A stretch of 6,119 bases of DNA from an uncultured Lachnospiraceae bacterium (GTDB lineage Bacteria > Bacillota_A > Clostridia > Lachnospirales > Lachnospiraceae), in assembly GCA_910588595.1 (NCBI GenBank), contig CAJUQU010000258.1, forward strand, positions 1-6,119, written 5' to 3'. A program made the position numbers and the translations under genes. The stretch's first letter is position 1; each line of letters starts with the position of its first letter. The notes beneath the pieces were generated by a model. That model was not told the DNA's origin and did not search any database. It worked only from the letters and a program-made list of their open reading frames with translations. Of the stretch, positions 6,091 to 6,119 are shown piece after piece.

Positions 6091-6119
6091 AGATCGGAAG
6101 AGCACACGTCTGAACTCCA
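6091..6119 (+). other. Illumina TruSeq adapter left on contig end (artefact)
   Basis: The last 29 bases begin AGATCGGAAGAGCACACGTC and continue as the standard TruSeq read-1 read-through adapter. They are the exact reverse complement of bases 21-49. This is not a biological terminal inverted repeat; genomic sequence ends at about 6090. Confidence 0.98.

Noticed and set aside
21..6119. Terminal inverted repeats suggesting a transposon or linear plasmid
   Set aside because: Both repeats are exact Illumina TruSeq adapter, in the orientation expected of untrimmed read-through, and no transposase or telomere-type gene is present.

Overview
The window is one assembled contig from a low-to-moderate GC bacterium, most likely a member of the Firmicutes (Bacillota), class Clostridia, probably Lachnospiraceae. 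The basis is GGAGG-type ribosome binding sites, a TTG start, a tightly packed co-directional layout, the style of the CheA, HPt and lipoprotein sequences, and a strongly AT-rich intergenic tail. The taxonomic call is inference from sequence character, not from a database match. Both ends are sequencing adapter, not genome: bases 1-49 and 6091-6119 are Illumina TruSeq index-side adapter in opposite orientations. The genomic part is therefore about 50-6090.

Layout, all on the + strand: (1) a 5'-truncated cheA-type chemotaxis histidine kinase (52-1926) lacking its start and the phospho-accepting His of domain P1; (2) a 90-base gap; (3) a small stand-alone HPt phosphotransfer protein (2017-2367); (4) an uncharacterised protein with one membrane helix and a charged helical tail (2413-2985); (5) an OmpR-type response regulator (3006-3680); (6) its cognate membrane sensor histidine kinase (3677-5179), overlapping the regulator by 4 bases; (7) a lipoprotein starting at TTG (5195-5947); (8) an AT-rich gap with a good sigma-A-like extended -10 promoter pointing off the right end, towards a gene that is not in the window.

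Together the locus is a signal-transduction block. A CheA core and a free HPt protein sit beside a complete two-component system with a surface lipoprotein. The regulator/kinase pair is almost certainly one functional unit, and the lipoprotein may be its accessory or output. The HPt protein may exchange phosphoryl groups with CheA or another kinase. Short gaps from hpt onward are compatible with one transcript, and no convincing terminator is seen between the genes. No CRISPR array, tRNA, rRNA, transposase or integrase is visible. I do not see a clearly new system. The most interesting leads are the CheA/free-HPt pairing, the unknown membrane protein between hpt and the two-component genes, and the lipoprotein tied to the kinase. 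The most important practical point is the adapter contamination, which mimics terminal inverted repeats and creates a false N-terminus on CheA.
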